Origin: Variovorax sp. PBS-H4
GTDB lineage: Bacteria; Pseudomonadota; Gammaproteobacteria; Burkholderiales; Burkholderiaceae_C
Length of the DNA stretch: 64,000 bases
Assembly (NCBI RefSeq): GCF_901827205.1
Contig: NZ_LR594675.1
Coordinates: forward strand, 5,822,001-5,886,000
Direction: 5' to 3'
Shown piece by piece: positions 31,540 to 39,065 of the stretch. The stretch's first letter is position 1. Each line of letters begins with the position of its first letter. Both the position numbers and the translations under genes were made by a program. The notes beneath the pieces were generated by a model. It saw only the letters and a list, made by a program, of their open reading frames with translations, had not been told where the DNA came from and did not search any database.

Positions 31540-32388
31540 CTACGGCCCCGGCGGCTCAGGCAGCGGCCGCACGACCTCGTCGTGCTCGCCGCCCCGGTGC
31601 AGCCACAGGGCGACGGCCGTGTAGTTGTCGTACCCGGGCCTGGCCCGGGCGCGGATCTCGGTGTCGAGCTGCTCCATCCATCGGCCGGGGCCCGGCGAAG
31701 TTCGCAGCGTCTCGCACAGGCATGCGTCGCCCAGCGGCTCCCAGACGCCATCGCTGCACAGCAGCAGTACGTCGTCCACGGCGAGCGCCATGCGCTCCGA
31801 CACCGTGATTTCCGGCAGCGATTCGAGCGAGCCCAGCGCCGACAGCAGCATGTTGCGCTTCGGATGCAGGCGCGCCGCTTCCTCGTCGATCATTCCGCCC
31901 GCCACCATCTGCTGGACCAGGCTGTGGTCGATGGTGCGCACCACCGGAGCGCCGCCGCGGAACAGGTAAGCGCGGCTGTCGCCGCTGTGGGCCCAGACCA
32001 CCGCGTTCTCGTGCAGGTCGATGGCCGCCAGCACCACCGTCGAGCGCATGGCCGCCAGCGTGCCGCCTTCGGCCTGGCGTGCGACCACGTCGCGATTGGC
32101 CTGCTGCAGCAGTCGTCGCAGCGCCTCGCGGTCCAGCCCCGGCGCCGCCGCGAACCCGCTCAGCACGCTGCTGCGCACGATCGACGCGGCCACGTCGCCG
32201 CCGCCGTGCCCCCCGGCGCCGTCGGCCACCACACAAGCCAGGAAGCGGCCGTCGTTCCACTGGCCGAACACGTCTTCGTTGTAGCTGCGGCCGCCCTGCC
32301 TCGACAAGGTGTCGATCTCGATTTCCAGCATCAGCGCGCCGGCAACCGGCGAATCGCTCTTGATGGTGAACGGGGTGTCTTCGGCCAT
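31540..32388 (-). CDS. PP2C-family protein serine/threonine phosphatase
   Basis: 282 residues with the PP2C metal-binding motifs: RSYNEDVFG near residue 35, VVADGAGGHGGGD, VVWAHSGDSRAYLF, and CSDGVWEPL plus DNYTAVAL at the end. It removes phosphate from Ser/Thr on proteins in the cytoplasm. In T6SS clusters the equivalent (PppA/Stp1) reverses PpkA-dependent Fha phosphorylation. No PpkA kinase or Fha gene is in the window, so its present substrate is unknown. The start has AAGGAG 4 nt upstream and lies 13 nt after the methyltransferase gene, so they are co-transcribed. It converges with the TssM-like gene. Confidence 0.92.
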   Translation of the reverse strand: MAEDTPFTIKSDSPVAGALMLEIEIDTLSRQGGRSYNEDVFGQWNDGRFLACVVADGAGGHGGGDVAASIVRSSVLSGFAAAPGLDREALRRLLQQANRDVVARQAEGGTLAAMRSTVVLAAIDLHENAVVWAHSGDSRAYLFRGGAPVVRTIDHSLVQQMVAGGMIDEEAARLHPKRNMLLSALGSLESLPEITVSERMALAVDDVLLLCSDGVWEPLGDACLCETLRTSPGPGRWMEQLDTEIRARARPGYDNYTAVALWLHRGGEHDEVVRPLPEPPGP

Positions 32389-32401
32389 GACTCTCCTTCT
32401 G

Positions 32402-33763
32402 CTAGGGGGCCAGCGGTTCTTTTCTGCATGACACCACCCAGCCCTCCACGGGCTGGCCGGCCTCCACGCGCAGGTGTGCGCGCTCCAGCCCTTCGACCAT
32501 CAGGTCGGCGGCTGCGAGCGCTTGGCGCAGGTAGCCCTCGCAGTGGCTGTAGCGGCCGTGCGCGTGGAGCTGGAAGCCGGTGCCCTCCTCGCCGGCCAAG
32601 GCCTCGACGGTGAAGAACAGCCAGCCGCCCGGCCGCAGCACCTTCGCCGCGGCCTGGAAACAGCGGTCAAGAGCGCCGAAATAGATCAACACGTCGGCCG
32701 AGACGATGAGATCGCAGGAAGCGGGCTCGGCGTCTTCGAGAAAGGCGGTCAGCTCGGCCTTCGTCAGCGTGTCGTACACCTCCCGCAGCCGTGCCTTGTC
32801 GAGCATCGGCTGCGACAGGTCGACGCCGGCCAGGTGGCGCGCGTACGGCGCGATCAGCGGGCCGCACAGGCCGGTGCCGCAGCCGGCATCCAGCACGTCG
32901 AGAGCGCCTCCAGGCTCGCCCAGGCGCTGCCTCGCGGCTTCGGCCAGCTGCGCCGGCCCTCGGTAGGCCAGCTTCTCCAGCGTTTTGTCGAAGGTACTGG
33001 CAAAGGCATTGAAGGTGCGCTCCACATAGGCCTCGGCTGCACGCTCCGGCACAGCCTCGCCCGAGCATCCAGCGAGGTGGTGCAGCGCCGTCGGATCATC
33101 GGGGTCCCGCGCCAACCACTCGCGATAGACCTGCGCCGCTGCGTCCAGCCGTCCGAGCCTGCGGTAGATCAGGGCCAGCAAGGGACGCGCCAGCGTGAGC
33201 TCCGGGTCCAGTCGCAACGCCTCGTCCAGGCAGCTTCGTGCCTCCTGACTGCGTGACAGGCGCAGCAGCACGCGCCCGAGGTTGGCATGGATTTCGGCCC
33301 TGCCGGGGTCGAGTGCGACGGCACGGCGCAGCGTGGACTCCGATTGCGCGAGCCGCCCCCGCTCGGTCAGGAATACGCCAAGATTGTTGTGAATGTCGGC
33401 GCGCTCCGGCGCCAGCCGCAGCGCCTCCTCGTAGGCCTCGCCCGCCGCGTCCGGCTGCTCGGCCAGCAGCAGCACGTTGCCGAGGTTGATGTACCAGCCG
33501 AACTGCTCCCCGTCGAGGGCGATGGCGGCGCGGATCAGCGCGATCGCCCGCGCGTGGTCGCCGCGCTGGTGCGCCGCCAGCCCCGTGAAATGCAATGCAT
33601 CGGCATGCTCCGGCACTGCCGCGAGGACGCGCTCGTACGCTTGCTCGGCTTCGTCGAACCTGCCGGCTTCGTGCAGTTTCCGGGCCAGGACCCACTCCAG
33701 CGCGGGGTCGAACGGATCTGCTGGCGGTGTAGGTTGGACGATGGCGTGCGAGGGGTTGCTCAT
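32402..33763 (-). CDS. TPR-domain SAM-dependent methyltransferase
   Basis: 453 residues. The first 235 carry about six TPR-like repeats (for example KLHEAGRFDEAEQAYERVLA and AYEEALRLAPERADIHNNLG). The C-terminal part is a class I methyltransferase with motif I VLDAGCGTGLCGPLI and a later DVLIYFGALDRCFQAAAKVL. Similar TPR-methyltransferases act on proteins or small molecules; the substrate here is not predictable. AAGGAG precedes the start by 9 nt. It shares an operon with the PP2C gene and probably with tagF upstream, 218 nt away. Its presence in a T6SS neighbourhood is unusual. Confidence 0.9.
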   Translation of the reverse strand: MSNPSHAIVQPTPPADPFDPALEWVLARKLHEAGRFDEAEQAYERVLAAVPEHADALHFTGLAAHQRGDHARAIALIRAAIALDGEQFGWYINLGNVLLLAEQPDAAGEAYEEALRLAPERADIHNNLGVFLTERGRLAQSESTLRRAVALDPGRAEIHANLGRVLLRLSRSQEARSCLDEALRLDPELTLARPLLALIYRRLGRLDAAAQVYREWLARDPDDPTALHHLAGCSGEAVPERAAEAYVERTFNAFASTFDKTLEKLAYRGPAQLAEAARQRLGEPGGALDVLDAGCGTGLCGPLIAPYARHLAGVDLSQPMLDKARLREVYDTLTKAELTAFLEDAEPASCDLIVSADVLIYFGALDRCFQAAAKVLRPGGWLFFTVEALAGEEGTGFQLHAHGRYSHCEGYLRQALAAADLMVEGLERAHLRVEAGQPVEGWVVSCRKEPLAP

Positions 33764-33981
33764 CCGCGTCTGCTCCTTGTCATGTGGCGACGGTGAGTGG
33801 CTGCCACACCCGATCAGTTCCGCGACGAGGCGAATCTCTTCGCATTCAGAAGCCGCAGGCGAACTGCCCCTCGGCGCGTAGCTGCACCCGCTCGAACGGC
33901 CTGCCTTCCATCATCCGGCTTGTCCATCTGGCAGCGCACGCCGGCCCCGGCAGAGCAGAGGCAAAGCGAGCAAAGCACCCG

Positions 33982-34641
33982 TCACAGCCCCGTCTCCTGC
34001 CGCAACCCCGAGTCCGCCCCAAAGCCAAACAGCGCCTCGAACTGCTCGTCCTGCGGCAACCCCTGGCTGGTCATCCCCGGCCCGCGCTCGGCGCCTGGAT
34101 CGGTGAACCACAGCGAATGCCCGACTTCGGGCAGCGCCAACAGCGGATGCGCCTGCGCAGCGGCGTCGTCCGTGCCCGCCTCGTCCGCATAGCCGGCGAA
34201 CAGTTCCTGGAGCCGCTCATCGAAACGCAGCGCATCGAAGTCGTGCTCCAGGCCCTCGAGCGCAGCCTGCGCGGCCAGGGCCCACCAGTACTTCGTGCGC
34301 GCCAGCACCTCGCCCTGCAGCTCGGTGCGCGACGACACGAGCTCGGCTGCCAGCGTCAAGGGAAAGTGGCGCCCGATGGCGTCGACCGAAGGCATCAGCA
34401 CGCCGAGCCAGCTGCGCCCATCGATCACGCCTTCGCTCAGCACGAAGCACCACAGCGGCGCCTTGAGGTAGCGCTCGATCCAGTCGGGATGCCGCGCGCG
34501 CAGCCGGGCGAGGCCGTGTTGCAGCCAGCGGTCCCAAGGCTCCCGGAAGAGTGCAGGCATGCGGCGTTGCGTCACGTCGCCCATGCCGGGCAGCTTGCCG
34601 AACCAGCCCGGAGCAGCAGTGGCCCCTTCGTCCTGAATCAT
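33982..34641 (-). CDS. tagF: Type VI secretion accessory protein TagF
   Basis: 219 residues with the TagF signature at the start (PGWFGKLPGMGDVTQRRMP, then WDRWLQHGLARL) and later LKAPLWCFVLSEGVIDGRSW and VDAIGRHFPLTLAAEL. TagF is a post-translational brake on T6SS assembly that binds Fha or TssM partners. The ATG at 34641 overlaps the stop of the tssK remnant (ATGA) and has GGGGG 7 nt upstream. It is full length and appears intact, although the machine it would control is not present in the window. Confidence 0.9.
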   Translation of the reverse strand: MIQDEGATAAPGWFGKLPGMGDVTQRRMPALFREPWDRWLQHGLARLRARHPDWIERYLKAPLWCFVLSEGVIDGRSWLGVLMPSVDAIGRHFPLTLAAELVSSRTELQGEVLARTKYWWALAAQAALEGLEHDFDALRFDERLQELFAGYADEAGTDDAAAQAHPLLALPEVGHSLWFTDPGAERGPGMTSQGLPQDEQFEALFGFGADSGLRQETGL

Positions 34642-34862
34642 TTGATAGCCCCCACGCTTGTCACTTCGTGCACTGCGATGCCCCTCGAGGGGGCCTTCGC
34701 GTCTTCGGGCGACCGGGAGGCGCCGGCGTGGACCATGCATGGGCCGTGGCGATCCGCAACACCCCGATGGCGTGCATGGTCGGCATGGCGTTCGCTTTGC
34801 TGCAGGTGCTGGGGCTGCAGCAGCATCCCCTCGCTCCAAACCACTTTAGTTCGCCAGGTCAT
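34638..34862 (-). pseudogene. tssK: tssK remnant (type VI baseplate protein), N-terminal stub
   Basis: The frame begins with the recognisable TssK N-terminus MTWRTKVVWSEGMLLQPQHL, preceded by GGAG at a good distance. TssK-like sequence stops after about 22 residues. The next 50 codons translate the intergenic palindromic element and are not TssK. A real TssK has about 440 residues, so the gene has lost some 95% of its length. The stub ends in ATGA overlapping tagF, so transcription from the old tssK promoter could still feed tagF. Confidence 0.85.
34645..34790. repeat. Comamonadaceae-type intergenic palindromic element
   Basis: Contains the perfect palindrome CCCCTCGAGGGG (34681-34692), flanked by cccccacgcttg on one side and gcgtcttcgggcgacc on the other, with a GC-rich tail rich in ggtccacgcc-type sequence on the minus strand. 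I recall very similar elements between genes in Variovorax and Acidovorax relatives. It sits exactly where tssK homology ends. The family is recalled, not searched. Confidence 0.5.
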
Positions 34863-34999
34863 CCACGCTCCGTTGATGGCGGGCCGTCCCGCCGGGGTAG
34901 GAAACATCCAGTTTCCGGCGCGACGGGGTGCGCGGCAAATCTGGCTAACGGCCTAGCCAAGGGCGACGGAATAGTGCGAAGGGGTTAGTCGGGCGCCGC

Positions 35000-36121
35000 T
35001 CAGCGGGCCGCGCCGGCACCGGTGGTGAAGTTGAAGGTCTTCTCGAAAGCTGCGCCATCGTTGGTCCCGGCGACGTTCACCGTGTAGCTGGTGTTCGGCA
35101 TGAGGGACGCGTCGGGAATGAGCACCGCCTGATGGGACGCCAGCACCGCGTTCGGATCGCTGTCCCTGGTCAGCGCCGGGCGCAATGCGACGGGCGTGCG
35201 GCCCGACAGCGTGGTCATCCTGGCCGAGGAGATCGCGAGCGTCTGTCCGCTTCGCACCGCGACCACCACGCCCGGGCCGAGAGGACTGGCCCGCAGGTCG
35301 CGGCCCGGGACCGGGTTGGGCGTTTCGTTGGTGATCTCGTAGAAGACACCGGTCGTCCCCTCACAGGGGTAGGTGAGCACCTCGTCTCCTGCGGGTTCCT
35401 GGCGGCCTGCCGAGCGCGTGAAGCCCAGGTTGAACTGCTGCACCGTGCGTGGTCCCCGGTTCGCGGTGGTGCCGAGCTGGTCGCTGCCCCGCAGTGCGAT
35501 GCCGACGTCGCGGTAGCCGCTCAGCATGCCGAGCTGGTGGTATGGCAGCGCGAGCAGCGCCCGCACGCCGAAGACGCCCGTACCTGCGATCGAGCCGGAG
35601 TAGAACAGCGTCGAGATCTCTTCGCCGACGCCGCCCGGCACATAGCCCGCGGCCACCACCCGGTCCAGCGGAGTGACACCGGTGAAGCCGGGCGTGCCCG
35701 ATGCTTCGGTGTGGCTCAGTTGGTTGTTCAGGATCTGCCAGTCCGCATGGGCCTGCGCGGCGGTGTCGAGGCGGGCGTTCTGCGCGAGCAGGCCGAAGCC
35801 GCAACGCCCGCGCTCGGCGTTCAGCAGCTGGAGCGCCTGCTGGCCTTCCGAGCCTGCGCCATAGGTGTCCGGCCCGACGGCCGTGACCAAGGTCGCGGAT
35901 TGCACGCCGTCGCTGGGTGCAGTCGTCGCCGGTGGGCTCACGGGCGGGCTGACGGCGGTTGTGCCGGTGTTGCCAGACGGCGTCGAGGCGAGCATCGGGA
36001 GCGCGCCTGCGCCACCTCCACTACCTCCGCCGCCGCACGCCGCGACGGCGGCCAAGGAAAACGCCGCAATCGCACGGCCGAATACGTTGTAAGAAGGGAA
36101 CCGGAACCGCTTGCAAATCAT
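35000..36121 (-). CDS. CAP-domain (SCP/PR-1-like) lipoprotein
   Basis: 373 residues. The signal ends in a lipobox (VAACGGGG) followed by a Gly-rich then Pro/Thr-rich linker to about residue 85. A CAP domain follows, with QALQLLNAERGRCGF, AQAHADWQ, LSHTEASGTPG and VGEEIS. The C-terminal quarter (about 285-370) looks like a beta-sandwich of the Big/fibronectin type ending in NTSYTVNVAGTN. Likely an exported surface or periplasmic lipoprotein of unknown activity. GAGGTG lies 8 nt before the ATG. It is a single-gene unit. Confidence 0.88.
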   Translation of the reverse strand: MICKRFRFPSYNVFGRAIAAFSLAAVAACGGGGSGGGAGALPMLASTPSGNTGTTAVSPPVSPPATTAPSDGVQSATLVTAVGPDTYGAGSEGQQALQLLNAERGRCGFGLLAQNARLDTAAQAHADWQILNNQLSHTEASGTPGFTGVTPLDRVVAAGYVPGGVGEEISTLFYSGSIAGTGVFGVRALLALPYHQLGMLSGYRDVGIALRGSDQLGTTANRGPRTVQQFNLGFTRSAGRQEPAGDEVLTYPCEGTTGVFYEITNETPNPVPGRDLRASPLGPGVVVAVRSGQTLAISSARMTTLSGRTPVALRPALTRDSDPNAVLASHQAVLIPDASLMPNTSYTVNVAGTNDGAAFEKTFNFTTGAGAAR

Positions 36122-36284
36122 GGTTACATCACCTCACGCGCGGCTTCTCTGCCCTGTCAGCGCGCGGCCATCGTTCGTGTAAGGGCGGCACCACGGCGCC
36201 TTCGAGCGGCACGGTCCGACGTCTTGCACCGGCAAGCCGTCGGGCTCGCAAAATGCGATCTTCAGGCTCAACAGGAGAAAAGCC

Positions 36285-36659
36285 ATGCTTCAGAAATCCC
36301 CCATGTATGCCTACATCCCCGCGAAGGACGTCGACCGCGCGCGCCAGTTCTACGAACAGAAACTTGGGTTCGAACCCAAGATGGAGATCGCCGGCGGCGT
36401 GGTCTACGACTGCGCCGGCGGCACCAGCTGCTTCCTGTACCCGACGCCCAACGCCGGCACCTCGCGGGCCAGCCAGGCCTTCTGGCAAGTGGCGGACATC
36501 GAGAGCGAAGTGGCCGAGCTGAAGAGGCGCGGCGTCGTGCTCGAGGACTACGGGATGCCGGGGCAGGACGCCAATGGGATCGTGAACCAGGGCGGCGCGA
36601 AGGCCGCCTGGTTCAAGGATACGGAGGGGAACATCATGGCGGTGATACAGGGGGAGTGA
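36285..36659 (+). CDS. VOC-family (glyoxalase/bleomycin-resistance-like) protein
   Basis: 124 residues forming one VOC domain with two beta-alpha-beta-beta-beta modules (YAYIPAKDVDRARQFYEQKL, then FWQVADIESEVAELKRRGV, and AAWFKDTEGNIMAVIQ with the Glu/His-type metal region). VOC proteins include glyoxalases, dioxygenases and antibiotic-binding proteins; the substrate is unknown. AGGAGA lies just upstream of the ATG. It stands alone between two minus-strand genes. Confidence 0.9.
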   Translation: MLQKSPMYAYIPAKDVDRARQFYEQKLGFEPKMEIAGGVVYDCAGGTSCFLYPTPNAGTSRASQAFWQVADIESEVAELKRRGVVLEDYGMPGQDANGIVNQGGAKAAWFKDTEGNIMAVIQGE

Positions 36660-36787
36660 ACGGGAACCGCCCTGCAGGCGGATGGTTCGACTCGCCGTGC
36701 GCACGGCTTCGAAAGGGCCGGATTGTGCGGCGCACTATCGCAACATTGGCAGCGACGTCAGGAAGAGTGATTGCCGCGACCGCAAGC

Positions 36788-37792
36788 TCACGGCGCGCCA
36801 CGCAGCGCTGCCACCTGCTGCGCGTAGCTGCGCTCGATGTGCTCGAGCCTTGCATCGCGCGCCGACTGGCTGACCCATTTCGCGTTGAGCGCGCGTTGCC
36901 GGGCTAGCTGATAGTCCAGGGCCGCCGTGGACAGCAGCGCGCTGTTGTCCTGCGCCAGGTAGCCCAGCGGCGCTTGCAGTTGCTTCAGCACCTCGCGCTC
37001 GGCATCGCCCCGGAGCCCGCGGGGCCGGCCGTAGCCCACCAGGAAATTCTGCACCTGCTTCTGCAGCGCCGCGGACCGGTCGCGCCGCACCACGAACAGG
37101 GCCGGCGGCGTGGGGCCGGATTCCCAGATCACCTGCAGACGCGCCGCCTCGACCGGAAACTGCTGCCTGAAACGCTCGAAGTCGGTGGTGTTGTTGGTCG
37201 CCACGTCGGCATCGCCGTTCGCTACTGCCAGCGCCGTCCCCTGGTGGGTGTCGACCAGTTCGCTGCGGAAGCGCTCCATCGCGATTCCGTGAGGAAGGAA
37301 GAGCTCCTGCTGCGGAACGATGAAGCCGGAGATCGAGCGGTTGTCGCCGCGGGCAAGACGCCATCGCTCGGGGGAGTCGAGCAGTTCCTTCAGCGTGCGG
37401 GGCGGCGCGTCCTTGCGGGCCAGCAGCACGGCCCGATGTGCGGACACCCCTGCGTGGCGCTTGACCTGGGCCACGACGTTCATCCGCTGCTGAGCGACAG
37501 CGTCGAGCGCGAGCTTGGCCGACAGCAGGGCGAAGTCCACCTCGCCGCGCCGGATCGCCTGGTCCAGCGATTCGTAGGAGCTCGCGGACAGCACGGTCAC
37601 GGGCCGGCCGAGCCCGCGGCTCAGGTCGTTCAATAGCGGCGTCCAGCTCTCGCGCGACTCGAGTGCGCCGCCGATCGGCAGCACGCCGAAGCGCAGGGGA
37701 GCCGCGGCCTCGGTGCGCGTGCCCTGCGCGAACGAGGCAGCCCCAGGCACTGCGAGCAGCACCACCGCGGCCAGGAAACGCCGCCGGGCCAC
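36788..37792 (-). CDS. PhnD/SsuA/transferrin-type periplasmic binding protein, paralogue 2
   Basis: 334 residues from a GTG at 37792 that gives a clean signal peptide (ARRRFLAAVVLLAVPGAASFAQ); an ATG at 37843 is also possible and would overlap the upstream gene. The mature part is a class II phosphonate-type binding protein (LRFGVLPIGGALESRESWTP, GEVDFALLSAKLALDA, LARGDNRSISGFIVPQ, ADVATNNTTDFERF). It is about half identical to the gene just upstream, from which it is separated by 4 nt, so the two are tandem duplicates in one operon. No ABC permease or ATPase is nearby; a sensory role with the divergent hybrid kinase is plausible. Confidence 0.85.
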   Translation of the reverse strand: MARRRFLAAVVLLAVPGAASFAQGTRTEAAAPLRFGVLPIGGALESRESWTPLLNDLSRGLGRPVTVLSASSYESLDQAIRRGEVDFALLSAKLALDAVAQQRMNVVAQVKRHAGVSAHRAVLLARKDAPPRTLKELLDSPERWRLARGDNRSISGFIVPQQELFLPHGIAMERFRSELVDTHQGTALAVANGDADVATNNTTDFERFRQQFPVEAARLQVIWESGPTPPALFVVRRDRSAALQKQVQNFLVGYGRPRGLRGDAEREVLKQLQAPLGYLAQDNSALLSTAALDYQLARQRALNAKWVSQSARDARLEHIERSYAQQVAALRGAP

Positions 37793-37796
37793 GGCT

Positions 37797-38822
37797 TCAG
37801 GGTGCGCTGCCGCGCAAGACAGCCAACTGCTCGGCATAGCCACTTTCGATGCGCTGCAGCCGCGCCTGCCGCGCGGCCTCGTTGACCCACTGCGAAGTCA
37901 TCGCGCTCTGGCGTGCCAGCTGGTAGGCCAGCTTGGCCGCCGGCAGCAGCGAGGTGTTGTCGGCCGGCAGGAAGCCCGCCAGGTCGTGCAGCGACCTGAG
38001 CACGACGCGCTCGGCATCGCCGCGCGGGCTCTTGCTGCGCCCGTAGTCGACCAGGAAGTCCTGCACCTTTTTCTGGAACTCGGGGCTGTAGTCGCGCCGC
38101 ACGACGATCTGCGCATGCGGAATCAGCTCCGATTCCCAGATCACGTGGAGGCGTTCGGCCTCCACCGGGAACTGGATCCTGAACCGCTCGAAGTCGGCGG
38201 TGTTGTTGGTGGCAACGTCGGCCTCGCCGTTGGCCACCGCCAGCGCAGTGGCCTGGTGCGTGCCGACGAGCTCGCTCGCGAAGCGCGTCTCCATCACGAT
38301 GTGGTTGGGCAGGAAGAGCTGCAGTTGCGGCACGATGAAGCCCGAGACCGAGCGGCTCTCGCCGCGCGCCAGCCGCCAGCGCTCGGGCTCGGCCAGCAAG
38401 TTCTTGAGCGTGTTGCGCGGTCCGGTCTTGCGCGTGAGCAGCAGGGCGCGGTAGCCCGGCAGGCCATCGTGGCGCGTAACCTGCGCGACCACGTTCATGC
38501 GCCGCTGCGAGACGGCATCGAGCGCCATCTTGCCGGAGAGGAAAGCCATGTCGACCTGGTCGCGCTGAATGGCCTGCTCCAGCGCCTCGTAGGAGTTGAC
38601 GGAGAGCACGCTCACCGGCCGGCCGATGGCACGGCTCAGGTTCGCCAGCAGCGGCTCCCAGTCGTTGCGCGATTCGAAGGCGCCACCCAGCGGCAGGATG
38701 CCGAAGCGCAGCGGTGTCGAGTCCGGTGCGGCAGCGGTCTGCACGGGAGCGGCGAAGGGCAGGGCCAGCAAGGCGGTGATGATGCAGCGCCACATCAGCG
38801 CAGGCAGGCGCCGTGCCATCAT
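37797..38822 (-). CDS. PhnD/SsuA/transferrin-type periplasmic binding protein, paralogue 1
   Basis: 341 residues from the ATG at 38822 (an ATG at 38819 is adjacent; an upstream ATG at 38897 is less likely). The signal is LPALMWRCIITALLALPFAAP. The mature protein shares all landmarks with its paralogue (LRFGILPLGGAFESRNDWEP, DQVDMAFLSGKMALDA, LARGESRSVSGFIVPQLQLFLP). It should bind a small oxyanion-like or similar ligand in the periplasm. It is transcribed divergently from the hybrid kinase at 39066 with 243 nt between starts, an arrangement typical of binding proteins that feed two-component systems. Confidence 0.85.
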   Translation of the reverse strand: MMARRLPALMWRCIITALLALPFAAPVQTAAAPDSTPLRFGILPLGGAFESRNDWEPLLANLSRAIGRPVSVLSVNSYEALEQAIQRDQVDMAFLSGKMALDAVSQRRMNVVAQVTRHDGLPGYRALLLTRKTGPRNTLKNLLAEPERWRLARGESRSVSGFIVPQLQLFLPNHIVMETRFASELVGTHQATALAVANGEADVATNNTADFERFRIQFPVEAERLHVIWESELIPHAQIVVRRDYSPEFQKKVQDFLVDYGRSKSPRGDAERVVLRSLHDLAGFLPADNTSLLPAAKLAYQLARQSAMTSQWVNEAARQARLQRIESGYAEQLAVLRGSAP

Positions 38823-39065
38823 GCGCAAACGCCCGGCGGGGTGCCACGCAGTCAACACGGGAAATGCGCCATGGGCGGCATGAACAGGGGCCTGCATCTT
38901 TCTGGGAACTACGTCGGGCTGGGCTGCGCTGGCAACGGGCTGGTCAAAGCTGCTCTCTAGAGAACACAATTAGAAACCAACTTTGGCAGATTCCGTGACA
39001 TTTTCCGCTGGCCACGTCTCTCGGTCGAAGCCCCGGCGCCACGCCGGCGCCCGACCGCTCCAACG

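Noticed and set aside
37630..38847. A 405-codon frame on the - strand overlapping both PhnD-like genes
   Set aside because: Out of frame with both binding-protein genes; its product is low-complexity Arg/Ala/Gly sequence, a shadow frame.
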